A stretch of 64,000 bases of DNA from the NCBI RefSeq assembly GCF_005280735.1, contig NZ_CP040078.1, positions 1,116,001-1,180,000 of the forward strand. Direction: 5' to 3'. A model generated the notes under the pieces. It worked only from the letters and a program-made list of their open reading frames with translations, was not told the origin of the DNA and ran no database searches. The position numbers and the translations under genes were made by a program. Source of the stretch: Trinickia violacea (GTDB lineage Bacteria > Pseudomonadota > Gammaproteobacteria > Burkholderiales > Burkholderiaceae). Shown one piece after another: positions 8,903 to 18,399 of this stretch (the first letter of the stretch is position 1; the number at the start of each line of letters is the position of its first letter).

Positions 8903-9583
8903 GTGATGTACGATCCAGCGGACATGATGAGTGTATTTGCAATCTGCGTTGCGCTCGCGGGCATCGCTTACCTTCGCCAGCTATTTGCCGCTACGGAACT
9001 GTCAGCGCTTCACAATTCCGCGCTGGAATATTCAATTTATGGCGATCTCATTCTCCCTACCGATTTTTACGCCTGGATCTATGTGCAGTTAACCGACGCG
9101 TCGCTCCACAACCCGGTCGACTTCGACATGGTGATGAACTATCCCGATGCGTACATCGCCCCCTCCGCCTATGAACATTTCCTGTCCACTCATACCCTTC
9201 CAGATGGCATCATAGCTTTCAAAAGGATTGTTGGACGCTCCGCAATTACGAGTTCGGGACTTGCCGATCAAAGTTGCAGACCGTGTTCTGTACCCTCCGA
9301 TATAGAACGCGCAAATGTCGCGGTCAAGGACCGGCTACAATTCGGCGAGAATCATGGGTGGGGATTTTTTCGCCTGAATCAACATGAGCTTAACGGCTTG
9401 CGGCGTAAGACTTTGAACGTACGCCCTCCAAAACACGATGACTCAAACCGATCGAACGATGCGCAGGAGGGCCGCGATGCGCGCGTGCTTGGGGTCGTTC
9501 ATCGGCAAACACGGGACGTCACAGGCCATGCTGGCAAATCATGTGTCTTGTTCCCTGAGTCGAATCCATGCTTCGAGAATTGA
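8903..9583 (+). pseudogene. Cytochrome P460-like gene, decayed
   Basis: A signal-like hydrophobic start (MMSVFAICVALAGIAYL) is followed by segments collinear with the intact P460 gene at 23541: YGDLILPTDFYAWIYVQL matches DGQLLLPKNFHQWIYVGS, then DAYIAPSAYEHFLSTHTLPD, then VAVKDRLQFGENHGWGFFRL. The CxxCH haem-binding site expected after this is absent; the C-terminal ~70 residues are unrelated and overlap the next gene. Without the haem attachment site it cannot be a functional P460. A dyad site lies about 95 bp upstream. Confidence 0.72.
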
Positions 9584-10578
9584 TCGTCGAGTACGGCGTT
9601 CCGCTGGTTTTTCTGAACGTACTGCTCGAGTCCCTCGGCTTTCCTGTTCCCGCGATGCCGGCACTCATCCTCACCGGTGCAATCACCGCGTTGGTAGGCG
9701 GTCACGGCAATGTTTGGGCGATGAGACTGTCCTTGTTCAATGTGGTTCTCGTTGCAGCGAGTTCGGCCCTGTTGGGTGACTTGTTATGGTTCTGGCTCGG
9801 ACGGCGTTACGGGAGTCGCGTCCTAGGATTTCTATGCAGCATGTCGATCTCCCGAGACAGCTGTGTGAGCAGGAGCGGCGAAGTTTTTGGGAAGTTCGGC
9901 GTTCGTGTGCTTGCCGTAACCAAATTCATTCCGGGTCTGTCGACCCTCGCAATACCTGTCGCTGGTGCGATGAGCGTGTCCCTCACCAGTTTTCTTTTTT
10001 ACGATTCCGTCGGGGCGGCGCTATGGGCGACCGTCGGGGTAGCTCTCGGCGTGCTGTTTGCCGACGCCGTGGACACGATTCTCAATCTCCTGGACTGGTT
10101 CGGCTTGGGGGCAGTCGTGATCACCGCGATATTTCTAGTTATTTATGTGGGTATCCGATGGCGACACCGGGCGACCCTGCTTCGTCGTTTGCGCATGCCT
10201 CGGGTCGATGCCGTGGAGCTTGATGCGCTACTGTTAGAAGATCCCCCGCCTTGCATCATCGATGCCCGACAGGGAGTTCGGCGACGGAGCGATCCTGTCC
10301 GAATCCCGGGTGCGATCGTGCTTGATCACGGCGCATCCGCAGCACAGCTCGACGGAGTGGACAGGAGCAGAAGATTCGTTATTTATTGCGATTGTCCGAA
10401 CGAAGTGAGCGCGGCATTAGTCGCGGAGCGAATGAAGACAGAGGGTTACAAGAATGTGTTCCCACTTGCTGGTGGACTGGATGCGTGGCGGGCCGCGGGG
10501 TTTGCCCTCGAACCGTTGCTTCTTGACGCGGCGTCGCGAGAAGCAGCGGACAAGATTCATCACAGTTCCGCGCCATGA
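9568..10578 (+). CDS. DedA-family membrane protein with C-terminal rhodanese domain
   Basis: 336 residues. The first ~200 form a DedA/VTT membrane domain (GDLLWFWLGRRYGSR; KFIPGLSTLAIPVAGAM), the rest a rhodanese domain with active-site Cys in VIYCDCPNEVSAALVAERM and the terminal GGLDAWRAAGF. DedA proteins help move lipids across the inner membrane and maintain proton-motive force; rhodanese domains carry persulfide sulfur. The fusion is widespread in Burkholderiaceae. The start overlaps the dead P460-like frame, so its promoter is probably within that relic. Confidence 0.88.
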   Translation: MLRELIVEYGVPLVFLNVLLESLGFPVPAMPALILTGAITALVGGHGNVWAMRLSLFNVVLVAASSALLGDLLWFWLGRRYGSRVLGFLCSMSISRDSCVSRSGEVFGKFGVRVLAVTKFIPGLSTLAIPVAGAMSVSLTSFLFYDSVGAALWATVGVALGVLFADAVDTILNLLDWFGLGAVVITAIFLVIYVGIRWRHRATLLRRLRMPRVDAVELDALLLEDPPPCIIDARQGVRRRSDPVRIPGAIVLDHGASAAQLDGVDRSRRFVIYCDCPNEVSAALVAERMKTEGYKNVFPLAGGLDAWRAAGFALEPLLLDAASREAADKIHHSSAP

Positions 10579-10625
10579 GACGTGGTAAAAGGTCGTTCTG
10601 GTCGCTTGGCATGCGTCATGGCGCG

Positions 10626-11315
10626 TCAAAGCTGGCAAATCAGCGTCGCAATGATGACGGAGCAAAGAAATAGCGACAGCGCTCGCCTGGCGGATATGAT
10701 CCGTGGCTTCTCAAAACCGGGTGGTAGATATTGTATTCCCGTCAACATCGGCCGAACCAGATTTTGTCGCTTCACAATCCAGTAGAGGGCGACCACAGCT
10801 ATGTGAATCGCGACGAACGAGATCAAGAGAGTGAACAATTTTTCGTGCACAGATACCAGTGTGTTCGAGGTATCAGCGGAAAAGATGCCGAAAAGCGGTC
10901 CTACTTGGGCCACGTCGTTGTACGCATATAGGCCCGTCAATACTTGCGTCGACAGTACCAAGATAAGTGCAACCACCATCCATCCGCCGCCGGGTGTGTG
11001 TCCGAGGTACGTAGGACCGGCGTGTGAAAAGAAGCGACGGGTGTATGCCAACGCAACCGAGGGCCGTACCAGAAGCCGTCTGAAACGCGCGGTTTCGCTA
11101 CCCCAAAAGCCTAACAGAATGCGGAAGATCAGCAACGTCAGGGTTAATTGTCCCAGACGAACGTGCCACGTCATCCAGTTGTACCGGGATGTTACGTATG
11201 CGGCGATGACGAGACTGACAATTGACCAATGAAAGATTCTCACTGACCAGTCCCACACGTGCACGGGCTCGCGCACGGTTTCAGCGGATGGTGACTTCGA
11301 TGCCTTATCCAACAT
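10626..11315 (-). CDS. Cytochrome b561-family membrane protein
   Basis: About 229 residues from MLDKASKSPSAETV; the frame opens to 11369, but this ATG has an AAAGAG-type site. It shows VHVWDWSVRIFHWSIV, the conserved start of bacterial cytochrome b561 / hydrogenase b-type subunits, with haem-ligand His residues in FHW, in WHVRLG and in VHEKLFTLLISFVAIHIAVV. Four membrane helices. Role: electron transfer between the quinone pool and a periplasmic partner. A perfect dyad, ATACCAAAGTAT, lies 103 bp upstream, so it belongs to the proposed regulon along with the soluble cytochromes. Confidence 0.85.
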   Translation of the reverse strand: MLDKASKSPSAETVREPVHVWDWSVRIFHWSIVSLVIAAYVTSRYNWMTWHVRLGQLTLTLLIFRILLGFWGSETARFRRLLVRPSVALAYTRRFFSHAGPTYLGHTPGGGWMVVALILVLSTQVLTGLYAYNDVAQVGPLFGIFSADTSNTLVSVHEKLFTLLISFVAIHIAVVALYWIVKRQNLVRPMLTGIQYLPPGFEKPRIISARRALSLFLCSVIIATLICQL

Positions 11316-11418
11316 TGGCTCTTTTTTGGCAATATGATGGCATGAGTTCATGCTGCGAGTGTACGTCACGGCGCTGGCATTATTAGGAACACGATGCAGA
11401 TAATTCGTATCGCGTTTT

Positions 11419-11430
11419 ATACCAAAGTAT
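11419..11430. promoter_or_regulatory. ATAC-N4-GTAT dyad (site 4)
   Basis: ATAC-CAAA-GTAT; its reverse strand reads AAATACTTTGGTATAA, nearly identical to site 7 (ACATACTTTGGTATGA) across 16 bases, which argues against chance. Upstream of the cytochrome b561 gene. Confidence 0.6.
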
Positions 11431-11956
11431 TTCCCGCTCTTGAGGTGCGGAGTTATATCGAATCGCTATAGAGCAGGTGAGAATATGACATGACAATGCG
11501 CCCGGGCACGAGGGCATTTCACCAGACACTACAGTCGTAGGAATAGCGATAGTACGAAGGGCTGTGTGCTTAAGGCAGAAGAGTTTCCATCGTCCGATGG
11601 ATATTGAGCGGCGACGGTCTGTTTGCTCCGGTTGCCGCGCGGCGTTCGTCGCGTCGATCGTGGTAAGCGCTATATCGAGCAATCTCTGTGCATATTGGCA
11701 GTCGGCATATGCGCCGGATATACCGACGGATGCGCGAATGATACGCGACGAATGTTGTCCGCTAGCTTCTCGATCGATAACATTGCCTACGAGTTCCGTC
11801 AGGTGGTGATCACCCTTCGGCTGCATGATTGAGGCAGCACGTTGACGGGGCGTGAAGGAGAAGGTCAGGTTCGCGTCTCCTAACACCACAGGGCCGGTGT
11901 AATCGGGATCGAAAAGATTAATCGTATCCGATGTCGATCGACGAGGAAGGTGTCAA
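11431..11956. other. Spacer between cytochrome b561 and DUF3331 genes
   Basis: About 525 bp. ORFs exist on both strands, but none has a recognisable domain or a convincing ribosome site. Probably regulatory and decayed DNA. Confidence 0.4.
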
Positions 11957-12373
11957 ATGACTCAAGAAGCTGGCAAAGACATTATTGAGCGAGCGTTGCT
12001 GTGCCTGTTGGCGCCGCAACCGGCGCCGAAAGTGACGCTTGTTAAAAAGAAAAGATTCCGCAGAACGAAAACGCTGCTCTGTCAGGGGGCGAACGAAGAG
12101 CCCAAGAAAGAACTGTTGCCTGCCAGGATTTCTATAATCGAGCGACTTTCGTCGGTCTCGCTTAGCATTTGCTGGAGCGACTCGACCACAGGTTATTTTG
12201 GCGAACAGGTGTGGCGGATGGGGCGCGCGCACGTTCAATCATTCTGTGCTCTGAGTGGTATGCCGATCAAGATCGGAGATTCCGTATTTCGACCGTGGGT
12301 GAGCGAGACGCGCGCACTGGCAAACAGTCATCGAATGATCCTTGCCTCGCGCGTGCGTATGCCGTGTTCGTGA
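11957..12373 (+). CDS. DUF3331 domain-containing protein
   Basis: 138 residues. The C-terminal half matches the Burkholderia-restricted DUF3331 family: ISIIERLSSVSLSICWSD, then YFGEQVWRMGRAH, GMPIKIGDSVFRP and NSHRMILAS. The N-terminus is basic. No function is known; copies are numerous in Burkholderia/Paraburkholderia genomes, often in accessory DNA. ATG follows AGGAAGG. Possibly a small nucleic-acid-associated protein, but that is speculation. Confidence 0.8.
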   Translation: MTQEAGKDIIERALLCLLAPQPAPKVTLVKKKRFRRTKTLLCQGANEEPKKELLPARISIIERLSSVSLSICWSDSTTGYFGEQVWRMGRAHVQSFCALSGMPIKIGDSVFRPWVSETRALANSHRMILASRVRMPCS

Positions 12374-12445
12374 CTGCGATCGGCGGGGAGATGTACATCA
12401 AACTAATCACGCGTCTTCCCTGACAGTCGGAAGGAGATCTGCACT

Positions 12446-12562
12446 ATGAGTGGCACAGATGGTTGCACTTCTCCGCGCCTACATGAGCCCTTAACGGACC
12501 CCGGTGCGGGTGTCCCGGTCATTGAATCTTGGAGCGAGCATGTCCGCCACTCGTCTGAGTAA
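12446..12562 (+). CDS. Small ORF of 38 residues overlapping the next gene
   Basis: ATG at 12446 is preceded by AAGGAG with good spacing and encodes MSGTDGCTSPRLHEPL and onward, ending in VRHSSE. Its stop lies 23 bp inside the next gene (start 12540), an arrangement typical of translational coupling. No family is recognised; it could be a leader peptide or chance. Confidence 0.35.
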   Translation: MSGTDGCTSPRLHEPLTDPGAGVPVIESWSEHVRHSSE

Positions 12563-13001
12563 TATAGAGAAACGTCTCGAATACGTAGCTAATCGAGTTA
12601 AGTCTTTCCGCGGTGAAGAGAAAGGATTTATCGCTAGTCTGTCACCTATAATGGTAAGTGCCGCGCGACGTGCGCTTCCGCTCTCTGTTGCAATATGGTC
12701 AATACTTGAGCTACCAATCGAGCTGATCCTCGCACAATCATCGGTAGAGCGTTTCGCTTCGACGGCGGGGCGTCTTATCTGGGTCGCTTTGGCCTTCGGG
12801 GCGATATACAAGATTCGGTCTGCCAGGGTTATATTTCTTTTCCTCTGCGCTGTCAGTTCGATAGTTGTAGCACTGGCGCTGCCGATGGCATATGAATCAT
12901 CTCCGCTGGTGTTCAGTGTATTGGCGGTCGATCTTGTCCTGAAACTACTGGCACTCCTTATCTCGTTGATCCTCACTCTCATGCCCCCGTATTCTCGCTG
13001 A
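12540..13001 (+). CDS. Hypothetical membrane protein
   Basis: 153 residues from MSATRLSNIEKRLEYVANRV; the ATG at 12540 has GGAGCG just upstream and is preferred over the upstream GTG-type extension. A charged, probably helical N-terminus (~45 residues) is followed by three or four hydrophobic segments: LPLSVAIWSILELPIELI, LIWVALAFGAIYKI, VIFLFLCAVSSIVVALAL and LLALLISLILTL. No family recognised. It may be coupled to the small ORF upstream. Confidence 0.55.
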   Translation: MSATRLSNIEKRLEYVANRVKSFRGEEKGFIASLSPIMVSAARRALPLSVAIWSILELPIELILAQSSVERFASTAGRLIWVALAFGAIYKIRSARVIFLFLCAVSSIVVALALPMAYESSPLVFSVLAVDLVLKLLALLISLILTLMPPYSR

Positions 13002-13505
13002 TATGAGGGTGCTTAAGCGCCGGCGTTCTCCCCGGATTCGGCCCCGTGACTGCCGTGCAAGGCGCACAAAGGACGGGGATTCATGTTGCAGGTCGGCGAC
13101 GTCGCGCCGTGAGAGCGTGCACTGCCGCAGCCAGCCGCGGTGATTATGTGCGCCGTGAATCCGGACGGTCCCTGTCCCTTATCCCGCGGCCCTCTAGGTC
13201 CTTCGGGCCGGTGCGCGTTTTGCAGCGGCCGCAAGTCCGGGGTGAAATCCGTTCATCAAGCTAAACTAACCAGACGTAAACGCAATCGCTTTGAACTTCC
13301 GCATGGGTTTAATTTTCTGTGGAGTGCGAGTACGTGGACTACTTGTGGGGGTGCCGCGCTTTCGTATTCCGCATCGATAGCTTAAATTGACTGCGAGTGC
13401 AGCGTCGATTCGGTCTTGCTTGCCTTCCTTCCTCAAGGGAGGAATTCTTGGACTGACAGGAAGTGGCGCCCGGGTTCGCGGACCTTCTGTGAAGGCTCGG
13501 TGCGC

Positions 13506-13532
13506 AAAAAAGAGCCCGCCTGTAGACGGGCC
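13506..13532 (-). terminator. Putative Rho-independent terminator (minus strand)
   Basis: On the minus strand GCCCG and CGGGC pair around TCTACAGG and are followed by TCTTTTTT. No intact minus-strand gene lies just to the right, so it may be left over from a lost gene. Confidence 0.45.
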
Positions 13533-13547
13533 AAATCCTTTCGAGTC

Positions 13548-13567
13548 CGACGACAGAGGTGTCGTCG
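13548..13567. repeat. Perfect inverted repeat CGACGACA-GAGG-TGTCGTCG
   Basis: Eight-base arms with a GAGG tetraloop, just beside the terminator hairpin. No T run. Possible RNA structure or operator. Confidence 0.4.
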
Positions 13568-14248
13568 AAGTGAGCGTAACACCGAGTTAAACAATCTCGC
13601 GAAAATTCGTTACGCGATAACGGTAGCGGGTGCTCGTCACCGACGCAAGTCTGCTTTGAATATTGTTTAGCGACGTGATCGATTCACACGCCCGTGCAAT
13701 CGCTATTATATCGCGGCATGATCCGGAACCGCCCTCGCCCCGCATCAAGCACAGATTTCGCCATCCGTGTTTTTGCGGGTGCCGAAGGGGGCACGTCGCC
13801 AATGAAAATTGCGCTGTATTCGTTCACGAGCGCTGCGGAAAGCTGTACACCTGGTCTTTTCGGGAATGCTTCAGTTTTGCGTGAAGATGACGCGGAAGTG
13901 GAGATGCAGTCCAACCTTGCCCGTGGCTTTCGTAAGCGAATGGAACTCGTAGCCGAAGAGGGCTTCTTTCATTTTGGATGAAGGCCGGGGTGTTCCACGC
14001 CGCGCGTAAATAACATTCACGCGGTATGCGGCAGTATATAAGCCTGATACCCACGTGACGTTGCGGCATAAGGCACATGGCCATAATATCGATCGCGGAT
14101 GTGACATGCTGTCCCGTCCGACGTAGCCGCAACGGACACGTCTCGACGGACACTATCGACGAATATATTGTCTTGGCCGTTCCAGATGTGCATCCAAGGA
14201 AGTCTCCGAATAGTCAACATCGCGGAACAAGCCAACGAGGAGGTTGAA

Positions 14249-14560
14249 ATGAAATCGTGTCGCCGTGAGTTCATCGTAGGAAGCGTTGTAGGGTTGGTAT
14301 CGACCGCATTCCTTCCGCTCGTCGCTCATGCTGCGGAGCAACTGTCCGAGACGGATCCGAGCGCAGTCGCGCTTGGCTACCGAGTGGACGCGACCAAGGT
14401 GGACAAGGTCAAGTTTCCAAAGTACGCCGCCGGCCAGGAATGTGCGAACTGCCAGTTCTACCAGGGCAGTGCATCTACAAAGACTGCGGCCTGCCCGCTG
14501 TTCAACGGCAAGACGGTCGAAGGGGCGGGTTGGTGTAATGGGTACGCGAAGAAGGGGTAA
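14249..14560 (+). CDS. High-potential iron-sulfur protein (HiPIP)
   Basis: 103 residues. The N-terminus has a twin-arginine signal (CRREFIVGSVVG, hydrophobic core, VAHA cleavage site), as expected for a cofactor-loaded Tat substrate. The mature domain has four cysteines in HiPIP order: CANC, CPLF and GWCNGYAKKG. It binds one [4Fe-4S] cluster and carries electrons in the periplasm. ATG follows GAGGAGG. Together with the CcsB gene 200 bp downstream, cytochrome b561 and P460 it forms a plausible periplasmic electron-transfer set. Confidence 0.92.
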   Translation: MKSCRREFIVGSVVGLVSTAFLPLVAHAAEQLSETDPSAVALGYRVDATKVDKVKFPKYAAGQECANCQFYQGSASTKTAACPLFNGKTVEGAGWCNGYAKKG

Positions 14561-14762
14561 CGACGTCGGCGGATTCCGCCTGCGCACATCGTACTTCTGC
14601 AGAAAATCGCTTGAGCGTATTCTCCCGTTTCCCGGCGGCGTCGAGCCAAAGTGGACCGGCTCGCAGCCGCTCGGGACGTCGCCTGCCTGAAAACCGGTCT
14701 CCGCTACACAATACATTCCGGCGAAGGGCCTACGTGGCATATTCCCAGGATCGAGGTCGAAA

Positions 14763-15968
14763 ATGGACGTGACATCTGATGCTCCGCATCGCCCATCATT
14801 GCGCGACAAGAAAGTGGAAATCGCGCCCTCTTCGCGCATTAGGGTCTGGCAACCTAGGATCCCGCCGAAGACGTTGCTTGTTGATCTGCTGTTCGCGGTG
14901 GCCTTGGTCTGCGGGGCAGCGTTCGCTCTGGCTAAGTATCACTCGCATATGAATTATTACGACGGACTGGTGCTGGTATGCGCGGTTCCCGCGCTCACCA
15001 CGCTGGGATGGCGTTGGAAGCAAGCACGCGTGTTAATGGTTGGTATCGCGGCATTATCACTGTTTGCGATTAACCTGTACGGTGATGTTCTCGGTCGGGC
15101 TGATCATGCATTTTTTCTGAAGTACCTTCTCTCAAGCCAATCCGCGATCCTGTGGATGAGCGCGCTATTTGTCCTCGCAACACTGTTCTACTGGATCGGT
15201 ATGCTAGCGCGCGCGCCTTCGGCGGGGGCAATTGCATCGAAGCTGACGTGGAGCGCTGTTCTGATGGGTTTCGTCGGGATGATGGTGCGGTGGTACGAGT
15301 CCTATCTGATCGGACCGGACATTGGGCATATCCCCATCTCGAACCTGTACGAGGTCTTCGTACTGTTCAACCTTATCACTGCGCTCTTCTACCTCTATTA
15401 CGAGAGACATTACAACACACACGCGCTCGGCGCTTTCGTCCTTCTCGTAATTAGCGCTGCAGTCGTTTTTATGATGTGGTACTCAATATCGCGAGATGCG
15501 CAGCAAATTCAGCCGCTTGTCCCGGCGCTTCAGAGTTGGTGGATGAAAATACACGTACCGGCGAACTTCATCGGGTATGGCACTTTCGCTCTGTCCGCGA
15601 TGGTTGCAGTCGCCTACTTGATGAAAGACAAGGGCATCCTGGATGATCGCCTTCCGGCGCTCGATGTGCTCGAGGATGTTATGTATAAGGCAATCTCCGT
15701 GGGTTTTGCTTTTTTTACCATTGCGACGATTCTCGGTGCGCTATGGGCGGCGGAAGCGTGGGGCGGGTACTGGAGCTGGGATCCTAAGGAGACCTGGGCG
15801 CTGATAGTATGGCTGAACTACGCTGCATGGTTGCACATGCGTTTGATCAAGGGCCTTCGGGGCAGGCCCGCGGCGTGGTGGGCGTTGACCGGGTTGGTAG
15901 TAACGACATTCGCCTTCATTGGTGTCAACATGTTTCTTTCGGGTCTGCATAGCTACGGGAAACTGTAG
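14763..15968 (+). CDS. ccsB: Cytochrome c biogenesis protein CcsB (CcsA/ResC type)
   Basis: 401 residues with about eight membrane helices and the haem-handling tryptophan-rich WWD motif (WGGYWSWDPKETWAL). Conserved His residues flank it, as in system II haem lyases. With ResB it delivers haem across the membrane and ligates it to CxxCH sites. Its partner resB is not adjacent but lies at 24515, next to the P460 gene. In most related genomes resB and ccsB are neighbours, so this pair looks split by rearrangement. Follows the HiPIP gene on the same strand. Confidence 0.93.
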   Translation: MDVTSDAPHRPSLRDKKVEIAPSSRIRVWQPRIPPKTLLVDLLFAVALVCGAAFALAKYHSHMNYYDGLVLVCAVPALTTLGWRWKQARVLMVGIAALSLFAINLYGDVLGRADHAFFLKYLLSSQSAILWMSALFVLATLFYWIGMLARAPSAGAIASKLTWSAVLMGFVGMMVRWYESYLIGPDIGHIPISNLYEVFVLFNLITALFYLYYERHYNTHALGAFVLLVISAAVVFMMWYSISRDAQQIQPLVPALQSWWMKIHVPANFIGYGTFALSAMVAVAYLMKDKGILDDRLPALDVLEDVMYKAISVGFAFFTIATILGALWAAEAWGGYWSWDPKETWALIVWLNYAAWLHMRLIKGLRGRPAAWWALTGLVVTTFAFIGVNMFLSGLHSYGKL

Positions 15969-16018
15969 GGGTGGCGTGGGCCGCCATAACGACTCGCGGT
16001 CTGTGAGTCATCGGTTAA

Positions 16019-16357
16019 TCAGGTGATACTCGCGGGGAGGCCACGACTGTGCAGTGGACGCCGCGACCCTTTGAAACGTGGACGGCCCCGTTTCCCGAAC
16101 AGGTACTGTTCAAGTGCCAGGAAGACTCGTGTCGCGATGGCTTGGGTTTCGTGAGAACCAATCCAGTCCGCAAGGCCGGCCACATTCTTGTGCGCGACCG
16201 CGAGCGAGTGAAAGGCATATTCCGTGAAGCGCTGTGCGTGCCGTACCGCCCTGAAGGCGTCGTTGCGCGCGGTGCCTTTGAGCAGCTTGGGTGCGGCGGC
16301 CCAGCGCTCGTCGACCCGATTTGCCTCAACGATCCGGAGGCCCTCTTGCAGCATCAC
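16019..16357 (-). pseudogene. TnpB-like transposon protein, N-terminal fragment
   Basis: The minus-strand frame contains AVRHAQRFTEYAFHSLAVAHKN and LEQYLFGKRGRPRFKGSRRPLHS, characteristic of the N-terminal half of IS605 OrfB/TnpB-like proteins. The nuclease and zinc-finger parts are missing. A remnant. Confidence 0.62.
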
Positions 16358-16401
16358 TTAAATTAAAGGTCCGTTTGCCTCACTCACGGCGCGAGCGAAG
16401 T

Positions 16402-16430
16402 CTGGACACGTGGGCTGGCGACGTGTCCAG
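16402..16430. repeat. Perfect 10-bp inverted repeat
   Basis: CTGGACACGT and ACGTGTCCAG flank GGGCTGGCG. It lies between two TnpB fragments and may be the subterminal hairpin of a lost IS200/IS605-type element. Confidence 0.5.
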
Positions 16431-16463
16431 CGATGATTTAACGATGAGAGTCGGGCACTCTTT

Positions 16464-16646
16464 CTATGCGCTACGTGAAGCGGTGGTTGCGTGCGCTCGG
16501 CCGAAGTCCTCCCATCCTTCAGAGTTCGGTTGTTGCCCTCTGCGCGAGAAGGAGGGGATTCCTTCTGCAAGACGGCGCCGTTCTGCCGCGGAAATGTTCA
16601 GCGCGGCGTTGATGTCGCGATGATGAGTTGCATCATCGCGGGGCAT
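16464..16646 (-). pseudogene. TnpB C-terminal fragment
   Basis: THHRDINAALNISAAERRRLAEG is the last catalytic Asp region (RDxNAAxNI) of TnpB-type nucleases. It lies upstream of the N-terminal fragment on the same strand, so the two cannot be one interrupted gene; they are different or rearranged relics. Confidence 0.6.
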
Positions 16647-17888
16647 ATCGATGAAGGACCATCACGCCCTCAAGGTAACTGTGCAGAGTCGACCGCGAGG
16701 GCCTCGTCCCGGATGGTCTTCCAGTTCGCTTTGAGGGGTGCCAGTTCGGGAAAGCCGGATGCATCGATGTAGGCACCCCGCTTCCGCGTCGAAAATATGT
16801 AGAAGACGGCGTTAATCGGCGCTAGAAACGTTGAGTGGTTGGACAATTGACGCCAGAACGCAAAGCGTACCTAGCCTCGCTTGGCGACATAGGAGGCGCG
16901 TGCGATAAACCAGAACAGAAACAGCATGCGCGTCCTTACGCTCCTAAATAATTCGCGAAGATCGTTCGATCGGCAGGTAAATGTTTCGGCCAATGCGTAG
17001 CGTGCGCGTCCGTGCCCGAGTTTTGTCTTAATCGAGAGGCAGGTCTGTGCCGGCATGCCGCGTCGTTATTGCGTCACGCAAAAGCAGGCCGCCAATCCCC
17101 GGCAGGAGCTGGGGGATCGCGAGATGTCGATGGTCGCGCCGGAGCGTCACGAAAGGCTAACGCGCTTTAATCGATTGAAGATTTATATACATTCACTTCT
17201 CTTTTGCTTTCTCTAGCCGACCAGTGGCGACACGAAAGCGCGCGGAGGGAGATGATGAGTTCCCTACATGCTAAATGATGTGGAATCGGAATCGGTTGAT
17301 CTTTCGGTATAGACGGCTGATACGTGAGCATCTGTGGCATGGGCCCGAGGCTCGTTGCTGACAGGCCGCTTCCGGCTTTGCATCATCGGTGCATCGCTCG
17401 CGCGAGCTCAGCGAACGACGGTTTACGAGACATCGGCGCTGCGTCGGACGCATATTCGCAAGTGACCGTCACGATCCACGTCTATCGCTTCGGACCGAGA
17501 GACAAACACGGCGCGCTGCTGCGCGACCTTGCGCGAGGTCAGCATGGTCTTGAACGACGTGAAGGAGCTATCGCTGAAGGTCTTGGAGCGCGAGCGCCGC
17601 ATTCTGTCGAGCTATGACTTTGATTCATTTACCCGAGGGGCGGGCGGCATTAGGGTTGTGCTCTCAAAGGAGCCCTGCTGTCGGTGAAGATTTTGCTGTG
17701 CGTCTCAAGGATGTCCGTCGATCCCTCGGCTGGGCTGACTTCGCGAGGGTGTTCAGTCAACCTACGCGCTATGAGCGAAATCTCGGAGGCATACTCACGC
17801 ATATTGCTCGCATACTCAAGCGCCGTTGCACCTCTATGTCTTCCGGCGGGAAACTAGATGTGTTCTCCAACACACGAGGAGCAGGGCC
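16647..17888. other. 1.2-kb decayed region
   Basis: No supportable gene. A one-mismatch dyad, ATAC-GTGA-GCAT, is at 17320-17331. Short ORFs such as 17614-17892 show no known domain. Confidence 0.4.
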
Positions 17889-18196
17889 ATGAGAATTGTC
17901 GGTGCCTTGGGCGTCGCCCTGGCGGGATTGTCCATGACGGTCGCTGTCACAGCCTACGGGCAGACGGATACGCGATCACCGTACAAAGGAACGACCGCGG
18001 CTGTTGTCGACGGCAAGCAAAATATGCACGTGCTTACGGACTACTAAGCTTTGTGGCGACCGATGGGGTTGGTCGTGGTTTGATGCAACCGATCCGAAGC
18101 AGACTACATCCACGGACTACAAGAAGGACTGTCAGTCGTGTCACATACCGGCGTAATCGTCAGACTGGATATACACCACCGGCTGTCCGCCCCTAA
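17889..18196 (+). pseudogene. Periplasmic c-type cytochrome (P460-like), decayed
   Basis: Begins with a clean signal peptide (MRIVGALGVALAGLSMTVAV, then AYGQ). The original frame stops at 18045-18047. In another frame the C-terminal part continues: RWGWSWFDATDPKQTT, then the haem site DCQSCHIPA, an in-frame TAA, and SSDWIYTTGCPPL, the typical end of this cytochrome type. The middle is too short, so there is at least a deletion, a frame change and a stop. A second dead haem protein in the same region as the P460 gene. Confidence 0.7.
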
Positions 18197-18399
18197 GCCG
18201 ATAAATTGGGCACCGCCTCGATGAAGTGTTGGTCGAACCGCTGCGCTACATCGAGCAGGGGGGAAGCGAGATCACGACCACGGGCGAGGCGCTGTTCGTC
18301 CTTCGCTTTCGGAAATTTCCCGTGGCGCCTCGCGTCAGAGGTCGAACGGGTTATTCACCGCAGCAACATTTTCTGCGAAAAACCGAGGAGTTAAATCAC

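Larger units (their letters stand above)
13002..14248. other. 1.2-kb region without a supportable gene
   Basis: Short ORFs on both strands lack domains. It holds a terminator-like hairpin (13506-13532), a perfect 8-bp inverted repeat (13548-13567) and a one-mismatch dyad, ATGC-GGCA-GTAT, at 14026-14037, about 210 bp before the HiPIP gene. Confidence 0.45.

Noticed and set aside
8903..9583. Treating the 8903 ORF as a functional exported protein
   Set aside because: Haem-binding CxxCH absent, C-terminus unrelated and overlapping the DedA gene.
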